DNA of 64,000 nt from Microbacterium schleiferi (GTDB lineage Bacteria; Actinomycetota; Actinomycetes; Actinomycetales; Microbacteriaceae). The notes beneath the pieces are model-generated. The model ran no database searches and was not told the DNA's origin. It saw only the letters and a program-made list of their open reading frames with translations. This document shows positions 46,668 to 54,939 of the stretch, piece by piece (position 1 is the first letter of the stretch; each line of letters starts with the position of its first letter). The DNA is taken from assembly GCF_015565955.1 (NCBI RefSeq), contig NZ_CP064760.1, positions 2,790,001 to 2,854,000 on the forward strand. Direction: 5' to 3'. The translations under genes and the position numbers were made by a program.

Positions 46668-47525
46668 CTACTCCGAGAGCGAGCGACTGAGGACCGAGAG
46701 CGTTGCCGCCTGAGCGGCACGGGCGCTGTCGCCCCGGCGCGCGACGAGCAACCCCACGACAGACTCCGTCACGAGCATGAGCGCCGCGCGGGAGGTATGC
46801 ACCAGCTCATCGTGGAAGGAATCGTTCACGGGAGCCACGATGAGAGCGACATCCGCTGCCTCCGCCACCGGTGAGCGAGGAAACGAGGTGATCGCGAGTA
46901 CCCGGGCGCCGCTCGCGCGTGCTTCGGTGACAACATCCAACGACGCACGGTTTGCCCCCGACCCTGAGACGACCAGGCATGCGGAACCGCGCCCCAGATG
47001 CTTGGCGGCGATCTGCTGGCCGAGAGTGTCGGGCATGTACTCGGCCGGCCGGCCCGCCGAGGTCAGTCGCATCGCGAGGTCGATTCCGAGCGGTGACGAC
47101 AGTCCGTTCGCCGCCACGAGCAGGCGCTGGGCTCCGTCGATCTCGGTGACGAACGCATCGAGCTCGGCCTCGGTGAGTGCCGAGACCGTGTGAGGCAGCC
47201 GCGCGGCGAAGCGATCGACGGCTCCCCGCAGGGCTCCGAGCATCGTGCCGTCCGTCCCGGTTGCCGCTGTGCCCGTGAGCGAGACTTCGCGTGCGAGTGC
47301 GACCCGCAACTGCGGGTATCCCTCGTAGCCGAGAGACTGGGCGGTGCGGATGACGCTCGCGCGCCCCACCCCAACCAGATCGGCGACCTCCTGGGCAGTC
47401 CGTTCGATCGCTGCTTCAACGTCCGCCACGATCGACTCCGCGACGCGTCGCTCGGTCGGCTGCAGCGACGGTGCGAGCATCGCGATCCGCGTCGAAGGAG
47501 GCGCGTCAGCGGATCCCGACCACAT
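46668..47525 (-). CDS. MurR/RpiR-family regulator with SIS domain
   Basis: A 285-residue regulator. The N-terminal HTH_6 domain (PSLQPTERRVAESIVADVEA, VADLVGVGRASVIRTAQSLG) is followed by a SIS phosphosugar-binding domain from about residue 115 to 250, with LLVAANGLSSPLG and ACLVVSGSGANRA. SIS regulators sense phosphorylated sugars, which suggests that the ligand of this transport operon may be a sugar-like phosphate ester or phosphonate. ATG 47525 overlaps the end of the second permease gene by 20 bases, so it is in the operon. Confidence 0.9.
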   Translation of the reverse strand: MWSGSADAPPSTRIAMLAPSLQPTERRVAESIVADVEAAIERTAQEVADLVGVGRASVIRTAQSLGYEGYPQLRVALAREVSLTGTAATGTDGTMLGALRGAVDRFAARLPHTVSALTEAELDAFVTEIDGAQRLLVAANGLSSPLGIDLAMRLTSAGRPAEYMPDTLGQQIAAKHLGRGSACLVVSGSGANRASLDVVTEARASGARVLAITSFPRSPVAEAADVALIVAPVNDSFHDELVHTSRAALMLVTESVVGLLVARRGDSARAAQAATLSVLSRSLSE

Positions 47526-48378
47526 CCTGGCGTCCTTTCGAGGATCGTCTGGCTCCGCGCATCCGGGCCCCCTGCGTGATCCGCCGGCGTATCGCTCCCG
47601 AGATCGCGTCGATCGTCATGGTGGCAACGACCACCACGATCAACAGCATTCCGACGGTATCCCATTGCCGGAAGTTGGTGTAGTTGGCCAGCATGCTTCC
47701 GATCCCGCCAGCGCCGACGAGGCCGAGCACGGCAGAGGTACGGATGTTGATCTCGAAGCGATACAGCGCGAACGACATCAGGGCGGGAGCCGCAGCCGGC
47801 CACAGCGCCCATCGGGTGACTTCTGCCGTGCCGCCCCCGGCCGCACGCACGGCCTCGGAGGCGCCTTCCTGTACCGACTCGATGGTCTCGTAGACCCATT
47901 TTCCCTGCGTGCCGATTCCGGCGATGCCCAGGGCCAGTGCACCTGTGAACGGTGTCAGCCCGGTGACGGTGAGTAGAAGCAGGGCGATGATCACTTCGGG
48001 CAGGGCCCGGATGACGGCGAACAAGCCGCGCAGGGGCAACCGGAGCCAGACCGGCCCCACGCCCCGCGCTGCCAGCATCCCGAGCGGGATCGACACCAGC
48101 ACGCACAGAATCGCACCGATCCAGGCCATCGAGATCGACCGCCACGTCTCGAAGAGGGCTCGCGGGAGCTTCTCCCAGTTGGGGTCGGCGAACATCAGCG
48201 TGCCGTAGTGAAGGAGCTCACCGGGGATCGCGCCGACGTCGCTCCAGTCGATCGGTAGTCCGGCGGTCGCCCACAGAACGATCACCCCGACGACCACCGC
48301 CGTGAGCGTCGGTGCGAGGCGCGACGGGCGCGGGGGAAGCGCGAGCCCCAGCTCGCGGGCAGACACCGACGTGCTCAT
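47506..48378 (-). CDS. phnE: phosphonate-type ABC transporter permease (second PhnE)
   Basis: Membrane subunit of 290 residues in the PhnE family. It has PLRGLFAVIRALPEVIIALL, the ATPase-contacting loop SVQEGASEAVRAAGGGTAEV, then LGLVGAGGIGSMLANYTNF and a Lys/Arg-rich C-terminus. The start ATG at 48378 overlaps the stop of the first permease by ATGA. It forms a heterodimer with the first PhnE. Substrate by family: phosphonate, phosphite or phosphate ester. Confidence 0.9.
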   Translation of the reverse strand: MSTSVSARELGLALPPRPSRLAPTLTAVVVGVIVLWATAGLPIDWSDVGAIPGELLHYGTLMFADPNWEKLPRALFETWRSISMAWIGAILCVLVSIPLGMLAARGVGPVWLRLPLRGLFAVIRALPEVIIALLLLTVTGLTPFTGALALGIAGIGTQGKWVYETIESVQEGASEAVRAAGGGTAEVTRWALWPAAAPALMSFALYRFEINIRTSAVLGLVGAGGIGSMLANYTNFRQWDTVGMLLIVVVVATMTIDAISGAIRRRITQGARMRGARRSSKGRQDVVGIR

Positions 48379-49184
48379 ATCAGACGCCGTCTCAGGTAGT
48401 TCGAGAACACTTCGATGAGGATGACGACGACGAGGATCTCGAGCACGATCACCGAGACGTCGTCGTACGCGTAGAAGGCGCGCCTCTCGTCGAGAAGCCG
48501 GCCGATACCGCCAGCCCCGACGATGCCGAGGATCGCCGAGATGCGGACGTTGAGTTCGAGGGTGTACAGCCACTGGTTGGCAAACAGCGGCCAGGTCTGT
48601 GGGAGCGCGGTGACGCGGTTGATCTGGTTCTGTGTTCCCCCCGCGGCGCGCCCCGCCTCCATGTAGTGGTGGTCGGCAGAGTCGATCGCCTCCGAGACGA
48701 GCTTGACCACGATCCCGATGTCGAAAAGGAACAGGGTGATCACGCCCGGCAGGACGCCCACCCCGATCATCGCGACGAGCACCGTGGCATAGACGAGATC
48801 GGGGACCGCGCGGACGACGTTGATCACAGCCCGGACGAGGCGGCGCGAGATCGCATTCGGATTCGTCGGCGCGGCCGCCCAGAGCGTGAGCGGCACCGAG
48901 ATCAGCGCCGCGAAGAAGGCTCCAACCAGCGCCATCTGGAGCGTTTCGAGCATGGGCTCGATCGTGCGCGGCAGGAACGAGAAGTCCGGCTGCAAGAACT
49001 GGACGAGAATGCTGGAGCCGTTTGACCAATTGCGGATGATGGCCCCGAAGTCCAGGTCGATCCCACCGATCGCAGGGACGCACGTGAGGACGGTGAACCC
49101 GGCGACAGCGAGCACGATCAGAGCGACGCGACCTCTCGTTCGCGGACGCGGCGGCAACGTGTAGTGCGCGACCGTCTCGCTCAT
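48375..49184 (-). CDS. phnE: phosphonate-type ABC transporter permease (first PhnE)
   Basis: Membrane subunit of 269 residues in the PhnE family. Predicted segments lie at about residues 20-40, 80-105, 130-160 and the C-terminus. It shows [19 protein letters not shown] and the loop [20 protein letters not shown], ending [17 protein letters not shown] 49184 overlaps the phnC stop by four bases, and its stop overlaps the second permease by four, indicating strong coupling. Confidence 0.92.
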   Translation of the reverse strand: MSETVAHYTLPPRPRTRGRVALIVLAVAGFTVLTCVPAIGGIDLDFGAIIRNWSNGSSILVQFLQPDFSFLPRTIEPMLETLQMALVGAFFAALISVPLTLWAAAPTNPNAISRRLVRAVINVVRAVPDLVYATVLVAMIGVGVLPGVITLFLFDIGIVVKLVSEAIDSADHHYMEAGRAAGGTQNQINRVTALPQTWPLFANQWLYTLELNVRISAILGIVGAGGIGRLLDERRAFYAYDDVSVIVLEILVVVILIEVFSNYLRRRLI

Positions 49185-49972
49185 CGATCGAGCCGATCCA
49201 CCGGCTGGATCGGGCGCCCATAGATCTGCTCGAAGTCGGCATCCGTGGCGTCGGCGGCGAGGCCGTCGTAGACGAGCTCACCGGCGCGCAGGCCGATCAT
49301 TCGCGTGGTGTACTGACGCGCCAGATCCATCAGATGGATGTTGACCAACACCGTGAGGCCGTCCTCGACGTTGACACGGCGAAGGTCGTCCATGACGGCA
49401 TGGGCCGTGGGGGGATCAAGACTTGCGACCGGTTCGTCAGCGAGCATGATGCTCGGCTGCTGCGTGAGGGCGCGAGCAATCGCCACCCGCTGCTTCTGAC
49501 CGCCGGAGAGTTGGCCGGCCCGGGTCCACACCTTCTCGAGCATCCCGACGGAATCGAGCGAGCGCAGCGCGAGCTCCCGATCAGCGGACGTCGTGAGGCC
49601 CAGAAGCGTGCGGTAGGTCGGTGTGTGCGAAAAGCGACCGACAAGCACGTTGCGGTAGACACTCGCGCGATCCGCGAGATTGAACCCCTGGAAGATCATG
49701 CCGATGTGCCCCCGCAGGCGCCGCAGCTGCCGTCCACGCAATCCCGTGACGACAGTGGGGCCGACGGTGATGGTTCCGCTCGTGGCCGGGACGAGGCCGT
49801 TGATCGCGCGGATGAGCGTGGACTTGCCCGAGCCTGACAGCCCGACGATCGACACCATCTCACCCGCGGCAACGTCGAGGCTCACGCCACTGAGGGCGCG
49901 CGTCCCGTTGGGATAGACCACCGAGACATCGTCGAGGCTAATCCCCCAGGCCGAGGGGGCGGGGACGAGCAC
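49181..49972 (-). CDS. phnC: phosphonate-type ABC transporter ATPase
   Basis: ABC ATPase of 263 residues. Walker [10 protein letters not shown] is at residues 44-52, signature [15 protein letters not shown] near 153, Walker [18 protein letters not shown] follows, and the H-loop is in VNIHLMDLA. It matches PhnC, including the [10 protein letters not shown]-loop. The start is GTG at 49972, since no other start lies before the Walker A region; its ribosome site is weak. A large hairpin lies in the 89-base gap after phnD. Confidence 0.92.
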   Translation of the reverse strand: MLVPAPSAWGISLDDVSVVYPNGTRALSGVSLDVAAGEMVSIVGLSGSGKSTLIRAINGLVPATSGTITVGPTVVTGLRGRQLRRLRGHIGMIFQGFNLADRASVYRNVLVGRFSHTPTYRTLLGLTTSADRELALRSLDSVGMLEKVWTRAGQLSGGQKQRVAIARALTQQPSIMLADEPVASLDPPTAHAVMDDLRRVNVEDGLTVLVNIHLMDLARQYTTRMIGLRAGELVYDGLAADATDADFEQIYGRPIQPVDRLDR

Positions 49973-49974
49973 GG

Positions 49975-50009
49975 GCGCGGAGGCCGAGGGGTGGCCCCGG
50001 CCTCCGCGC
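49975..50009 (-). terminator. stem-loop between phnD and phnC
   Basis: GCGCGGAGGCC (49975-49985) and GGCCTCCGCGC (49999-50009) form a perfect 11-base-pair stem, with a further GGGG/CCCC pairing inside the loop. It ends two bases before the phnC GTG. It may reduce read-through from the binding-protein gene or occlude phnC initiation. Confidence 0.65.
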
Positions 50010-50061
50010 GCTGCGGATCAGTGTGCATGCACCGACTCCTTGGTGAACCTCGCGGGCTCGG

Positions 50062-51075
50062 TCAGTTCTGGAACTGGGCGAGGATCTCGCCGTAGCGGGT
50101 GATCTGCTCGGGCGCGGTCTGGTCGGTCCAGTCCGAAAGTCCGACCAGGTCGAACATGACGTCCTTCGCCTCCTCGGACGAGTCAGCGTAGCCGTCCATG
50201 AGTTCGGTGAGCTGAGCCACGAGATCTGCCGGGAGCGTGTTCGAGACGGCGACACCACCGTTGGGGATCATGTCGGTGTAGGCGAAGGCCACGACCTTGT
50301 CGGCGATGTCCGGGGCCTCCTCGGCGACGGTCGTGCGCGCATCCCAGTAGGCGAAGCCGACCTCAGCATCACCGTTGTACACGGCGAGGACGGCGTTGTT
50401 GTTGCCCTCGACCGGGATCTGCGTGATCCCCGTGTCGGTGTCGATACCGGCCTCGCGCATAGCGACGACAGGGTACTGGTAGCCGGCGGGGGAGGTCGCA
50501 GCCTGCAGCGCCACCTTCGTACCGTCGTCGATCTTCGTGAGCGCATCCAGTGCCGCAGGTCCCTGACCGGTGGCGGTCTCGCCGGCCTCCTCGATGCCGT
50601 TGCAGTACGACAGCTCGATGCCGCTCGCAGCATACGTCGACATCTCCGGCGCCTCGGCGCAGTACTTGTCAGGGTTGTTCGTGTACGCGACGGAGGCGTA
50701 CGAGGTTGCGCCGAAGCGCACGTCACGCAGAATGAGCTGGGCGTCGTACCGCTCCATGGCGTTGTAGAGCGAGCCGGCGTCGGTGATGATCACCTGCGCC
50801 TGGTCCGAGCCCAGCGCTTCCACGGTCGCGGCATAGTCGGTGGCCACGACCCCGTTGACCTCGATGCCAAGGTTGTCGGAGAGGTAGGCCGTGAGCGGGT
50901 CGAGCGCCTCGGCGAGGTCTTCACCCTCGACGGAGGGAACGAGCGAGATCGTGATCGACTCGGGCCAGGCGGTATCAGCCGAGCCCGACGCCGCGGGGTC
51001 GGAGTCCGCAGAACAGCCGGCAAGGGCGAGGGCGGCAATGGCCGCGATGCCCGTGAACATCAGGGACTTGCGCAT
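50062..51075 (-). CDS. phnD: phosphonate-type ABC transporter substrate-binding lipoprotein
   Basis: Extracellular binding protein of 337 residues. The signal peptide ends LALAGC, giving lipidated Cys21, and the mature part starts after SADSDPAASGSAD. The PhnD-family fold is shown by ITISLVPSVEGEDLAEALDP, VIITDAGSLYNAME and QIPVEGNNNAVLAVYNGDAEVGF. It captures the substrate for the PhnC/PhnE transporter. No phn C-P-lyase gene is in this window, so the substrate could be a phosphonate, phosphite or phosphate ester. Confidence 0.92.
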   Translation of the reverse strand: MRKSLMFTGIAAIAALALAGCSADSDPAASGSADTAWPESITISLVPSVEGEDLAEALDPLTAYLSDNLGIEVNGVVATDYAATVEALGSDQAQVIITDAGSLYNAMERYDAQLILRDVRFGATSYASVAYTNNPDKYCAEAPEMSTYAASGIELSYCNGIEEAGETATGQGPAALDALTKIDDGTKVALQAATSPAGYQYPVVAMREAGIDTDTGITQIPVEGNNNAVLAVYNGDAEVGFAYWDARTTVAEEAPDIADKVVAFAYTDMIPNGGVAVSNTLPADLVAQLTELMDGYADSSEEAKDVMFDLVGLSDWTDQTAPEQITRYGEILAQFQN

Positions 51076-51076
51076 G

Positions 51077-51774
51077 TCAGGAGTGCCTTTCGAGTGGGGT
51101 GGTGCGGGAGGGACTGGATGCCGCGGTCGCGGCCCAGGCTTCGATATCGGAGTACAGGTCGGAGAGAGTCGCGCCGCGCATGGTCACGGGCGCGCTCGAG
51201 CGTGCGGAGGTTGCGCCGACGAGTGCCGTGTCGGCGCCGAGTTCCATCGCGGGCACGAGGTCGAGGTCGACGATGTCGCCCACGGAGAGGACGGGTCCCC
51301 CTCGAGCGCGCGCGCAAGGATCGGTCGCAGGCCCTCGGGCTTGCCGACAGCGAAGTGCAGCCCGTCGAAGGTGTCAGCAACGTCCCAGGCGGTCAGCAGC
51401 GGCAGGATGCTGTCGCTCGGCGCGTTCGTGGCGAGCAGGATCTGCGCGTGCCGTCCGACCCGGGCCAGGAACGGTGCGAGACCAGCGGGGGCGACAACTG
51501 GCGCGTCCGCCGAGCCGAGCACAGCACGCGATGCCGAATAGGACTCATCGAGGACACTCGCGTCGATGCCTGCTTCCACAGCCAGCGAGCCGACCGCATC
51601 GTAGCCGTCACGGTAGGCAGCCTCGCCCGCTTCGAATGCCGCGAGCGCGGCCACGGCCCTGTCGAAAAAGGCTGGGTCATCCGCGCGCCGCGCGGCCGCC
51701 CGCGCATACGCGAGGATAGGGCCGGCCCCGAGGGCGAGGGTCCCGTCGAAATCGAACACGATTGTCGGTGTCAC
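51077..51774 (-). CDS. HAD-superfamily hydrolase, first gene of the phn-type operon (frame broken once)
   Basis: A HAD phosphohydrolase of about 232 residues. Motif I is FDFDGTLALG (Asp8, Asp10), motif II is near ILLATNAPSD and motif IV follows as VLSVGDIVDLDLVPAMELG. The frame breaks just before motif IV. One extra G in the GGGGG run (CCCCC at 51297-51301) restores GGPVLSVGDIVDLDL. The stop is one base upstream of phnD's start. It could release phosphate from the imported compound or its product (inference). The start is GTG at 51774. Confidence 0.85.
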
Positions 51775-51807
51775 TGCTCTGCTTTCCCGTCCGCCTCATC
51801 CGGGGAC

Positions 51808-51843
51808 GTTGCGTCCATGCTGACAGTTGGTTGTGGACGCAAC
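51808..51843. promoter_or_regulatory. inverted repeat upstream of the phn-type operon
   Basis: GTTGCGTCCA (51808-51817) and TGGACGCAAC (51834-51843) are perfect arms, 16 bases apart, starting 33 bases before the HAD start. It is a candidate binding site for the operon's own RpiR-type regulator. Confidence 0.5.
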
Positions 51844-51913
51844 GGCCACATCAGGTAAACAACACGTGAAATCCGGAGCCCACTGAGCTGAGGCACCCGT
51901 CTACGCTGGAGGC

Positions 51914-52573
51914 GTGCCGGACGCGTTGGATGCTGCATCCGCCCGTGCCGCTCGCGATCCACACGCAGCGCTGGAGAGCGTGGCGTGGCTCGGAGAAGCC
52001 ATCGATGCTGACGCAGCCGCGGGACGATTCGCATCATGGGGCGCCTCCTCGGTGATCGATGAGCTCGTTCACCGGCCCGTCGTGAGCATCGCTCTGTTTC
52101 GCGCGCTCAACGAGCGGGCGAAGTTGGCTGCGCGCTGGCCGGTCGGAAACGCCGGCCTGATGCACGTGTACGGCTACCTCCTCTCCCCCGTCATGACGCC
52201 CTTCGGACGCAAGCGTGACCGCTGGATGACCGGTGACCTGGCGCGCCTCTGCGGCCTGCCGCCGGACGACTTCGTCCCGTGGGCGAGCAACCGCACCCTT
52301 CTCGAGCGGGTCACGGCAGCCGCGACGACGGTGCTCGAGCACCACCTCTGTCGCACGGAAGAGCTCGGCGACGTCGTGTCGCAGATCGCACTGACCGCCC
52401 GGCAGGGTCCTGCCGCGCTGGCCTACGCGCTGGAGACCGCCTCGACGGGCAGGCGCATCGTCACGCTGTTTCCCGTCGCGGATGCAGCGGCATTCCTCGC
52501 GGATCTGGACGGTGGCGAACCCCGCCTTCGCTGGAACGCCGCCCCTCCGAGCGCCGATCTCAGCGCGAGCTGA
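51914..52573 (+). CDS. hypothetical protein
   Basis: A 219-residue soluble protein with no recognised domain. It is rich in Ala/Arg/Leu and has several conserved-looking aromatic segments (NAGLMHVYGYLLSPVMTPFG, GLPPDDFVPWASNRTLLERV). The start is GTG at 51914 with TGGAGG five bases upstream. It is divergent from the phn-type operon (139-base gap) and overlaps the convergent acyl-CoA ligase gene by 14 bases. Actinobacterial annotations of similar proteins vary and I do not adopt any of them. Confidence 0.75.
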   Translation: MPDALDAASARAARDPHAALESVAWLGEAIDADAAAGRFASWGASSVIDELVHRPVVSIALFRALNERAKLAARWPVGNAGLMHVYGYLLSPVMTPFGRKRDRWMTGDLARLCGLPPDDFVPWASNRTLLERVTAAATTVLEHHLCRTEELGDVVSQIALTARQGPAALAYALETASTGRRIVTLFPVADAAAFLADLDGGEPRLRWNAAPPSADLSAS

Positions 52574-54277
52574 GGCTCTCGCGCACCGAGCGGCGCAGCA
52601 CCTTCCCGATCTGCGAGCGCGGGAGGTCCGGCACCTCGACGATGCGCTTGGGGACCTTGTAGGCCGCGAGGTGGGGACGCACGAAGTCGCGGAGCCCCGT
52701 TGCATCGAAGTGTGCGCCCTCGCGCAGCACGACGGCAGCCACGACATCCTCACCCCCCGACGAGCGCGGGATACCGACGACGGCTGCCGCCTCGACATCC
52801 GGGTGCAGCACGAGCACCTGCTCGACCTCGGTCGGGCTCACGTTGAAGCCGCCCGTGATGATGAGCTCTTTGACCCGGTCGATGACGGTGACGAAGCCGT
52901 CTTCCGCGACCGTCACGATGTCGCCCGTGCGTAGCCAGCCCCCGGAAGCAGGACCGCGGCGGTCTCGTCGGGACGATCCCAATAGCCCTGGAACACCTGC
53001 GGTCCACGGATGAGGAGCTCACCCGCTTCCCCGATGGCGCGATCGACGGTCGGGTTGTCGGGGTCGACGACCCGGATGTCGGTGCTCGGGAAGGGCACCC
53101 CGACCGTGCCGGGTCGTCGGGTGGGCCCGATCGGATTGCCCAGCGCAACAGGCGAGGATTCGGTCATGCCGTATCCCTCGACGAGGAGACCGTCGCTGGC
53201 ATCCTCCCACCGCGTGACGGTCGGAATCGGCAGGCTCATGGCTCCCGAGATGGCAAACCGGATGCTGCGCAGATCGATGCGCCGGTGGGCTGCAGCTCGA
53301 GCGAGGGCGTCGTAGACCGGCGGAACGGCGGGAAGGAACGTCGGGGGTGAGTGCTTGGCGGCGGTGACGACCGCATCCACGTCAAACCGGGGGAACAGCA
53401 CGATGCGCGCCCCGATCGAAACGGCAAACGTGAGACACAGCGTGAGGCCGTATGCGTGGAAGAGCGGAAGCACCGCGTAGAAGGTCTCGGCGCCTTCCTT
53501 CAGACCCGGAACCCAGGCGCGTCCCTGCGCGGCGTTCGAACGCAGATTGCGGTGGGAGAGGATCGCCGCCTTGGGCGTGCCGGTCGTGCCACTGGTCAGC
53601 TGCAGGAGCGCCGTGTCGTCGAGCCGTGGGGTGGGTGTTTTCTTCGGCAGGCGGCGGGCGCCGACGAGAGTCTTCCACGCCACGAGCTTCTTCGCCTTCG
53701 GGGTGGCTGTCATTGCGGTGCGGGTCTCGCGGGCTGCGGGCACGGGGAGCTTCAGCGCGAGCCGCTTGCCGAGAGGCAGCGCGTCCGGCATCCGCACCGA
53801 GACGATCGTGCGCGGGCGCACATCGGCAGGCATCTCGGCGATCGTGTCGGCAACCTTGTCCCAGACGATCGCCGCCACGGCGCCGTGCACCTCGAACTGA
53901 TGGCGCAGCTCCCGCGCTGTGTACAGCGGATTGTGCTCGACCACGATGGCGCCCAGGCGCAGGATCGCGTAGAAGGCCACGACGTGCTGCGGGCAGTTCG
54001 GCAGCACGAGGGCCACCCGGTCACCGGCGACGACGCCCTGCTTGCGGAGCCCGTTCGCGACGCGCTCGACCTGCTCGCCGAGCTCGGCGTAGGTGGTCGT
54101 TCTGCCGAAGAACTCCAGCGCCACATCCGTGCGGTAGCGAGCGACGGATGCCGAGAGCAGGTCGACGAGTGTCTGCTCGACCGGATCGATCTCGGCGGGC
54201 ACACCCTCGGCGTAGGCGGAGAGCCAGGGGCGGTGCGCCAGCGGCGAGGACTGTTCGGACGGGGTCGGGATGCTCAT
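52560..54277 (-). CDS. long-chain fatty-acid-CoA ligase / acyl-CoA synthetase (frame broken once)
   Basis: AMP-forming ligase of about 572 residues. The P-loop-like motif is LQLTSGTTGTPKAA near residue 224, motif A5 is EGYGMTESSP, and the C-terminal GWLRTGDI, RVKELIITGGFNVSP and KVPKRIVEVPDLPRSQIGK are complete. The frame breaks at the hinge. One extra G in the GGGGG run (CCCCC at 52939-52943) restores LLPGGWLRTGD. FadD-type activity is likely; chain length is unknown. The start is ATG at 54277. It overlaps the convergent hypothetical gene by 14 bases. Confidence 0.88.
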
Positions 54278-54408
54278 CGTCTCGTTCCTGATTGGCGGCG
54301 CGCGCCAGTCTACGGAGGGGCGTACGCCTCTCCGGGCATACGTCAGGCCGGATCGTGCCAGTGCGACGGCGATTCGCGAGCCCGGATGTCCTCTGGCACG
54401 ATGGCGCG

Positions 54409-54708
54409 ATGTCCGCCGACTCCACCAATCAGCAGTCCTCCGACCTCGACCTTCGAATCGGGCACGATGAGCTCGTCATCCGCAATCGATACGAGACGCT
54501 GAGCATCACCAATGACTTCCTCATCGGCGTGATGTTCGTCGTGGGCAGCGTCCTGTTCCTCTGGCCGTCCACGACGACAGTAGGGACGTGCTTCTTCATC
54601 GTCGGCAGCGCGCAGTTACTCATCCGTCCGAGCATCCGCCTGGCTCGTCGCATTCATCTCCAGCGCTTCGACTCCGCGGACCGGACCGACCACGGCGGAG
54701 ACTACTGA
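54409..54708 (+). CDS. YrhK-like small membrane protein
   Basis: A 99-residue protein. A polar N-terminus leads into RIGHDELVIRNRYETLSITN, followed by two hydrophobic segments (DFLIGVMFVVGSVLFLW and VGTCFFIVGSAQLLI). This is the YrhK domain pattern; function unknown. The start is ATG at 54409 without a strong ribosome site. It is divergent from the acyl-CoA ligase gene. The first 169-bp repeat begins 54 bases after its stop. Confidence 0.8.
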   Translation: MSADSTNQQSSDLDLRIGHDELVIRNRYETLSITNDFLIGVMFVVGSVLFLWPSTTTVGTCFFIVGSAQLLIRPSIRLARRIHLQRFDSADRTDHGGDY

Positions 54709-54773
54709 GGCGAGCCGAGCGACAGACCCACCACCGCGCGCTCTCGCCCGGATGCAAAATTCATCACAAAAAG

Positions 54774-54812
54774 ATAACGGCGAGGTCTTCCCTTCCGTTA
54801 CCTCACCGTTAT
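54774..54812. promoter_or_regulatory. inverted repeat with GTTA-type direct repeats (possible MtrA site), copy 1
   Basis: ATAACGGCGAGGT (54774-54786) and ACCTCACCGTTAT (54800-54812) pair with one mismatch. The right arm overlaps the -10 element of the small-RNA promoter. CGTTACC-N4-CGTTATA forms an 11-base direct repeat resembling MtrA boxes (inference). Confidence 0.5.
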
Positions 54813-54818
54813 AGAGTG

Positions 54819-54925
54819 CTTGCACGGTAGTTGTTTTGCTGTGGCAGCTACCGACATGTGATTGCAGGACACTCTTGGTGCAAGGGACAAGGGCCGGTCG
54901 GAAGCCTCTCCGACCGGCCCTTACT
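54819..54925 (+). ncRNA. putative structured small RNA, copy 1
   Basis: Starting about seven bases after a TATAGA -10 element (54810-54815), a segment of about 105 bases folds well. Outer stem CTTGCAC/GTGCAAG (54819-54825 with 54878-54884) encloses hairpin GGTAGTTG/CAGCTACC (54826-54833 with 54845-54852), and a strong terminator follows. No plausible gene lies downstream on this strand, so a riboswitch is unlikely and a free small RNA is favoured. I do not recognise the family; it does not look like 6S, 6C or tmRNA. Confidence 0.6.
54889..54922 (+). terminator. terminator inside repeat copy 1
   Basis: AAGGGCCGGTCGGA (54889-54902) and TCCGACCGGCCCTT (54909-54922) form a perfect 14-base-pair stem with loop AGCCTC. 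The same stem core and loop occur at 56155-56188 and 57555-57590. It can also serve the convergent transglycosylase gene ending at 54940. Confidence 0.85.
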
Positions 54926-54939
54926 TGTGCCCTCGCGAC

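Larger units (their letters stand above)
54763..54931. repeat. 169-bp perfect direct repeat, copy 1
   Basis: Identical base for base to 56029-56197, in the same orientation and 1,266 bases apart. It contains an inverted repeat, a promoter-like TATAGA, a structured RNA segment and a terminator. The two copies flank the lytic transglycosylase gene. Sequence outside the 169 bases is unrelated, so the repeat boundaries are sharp. Confidence 0.95.
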
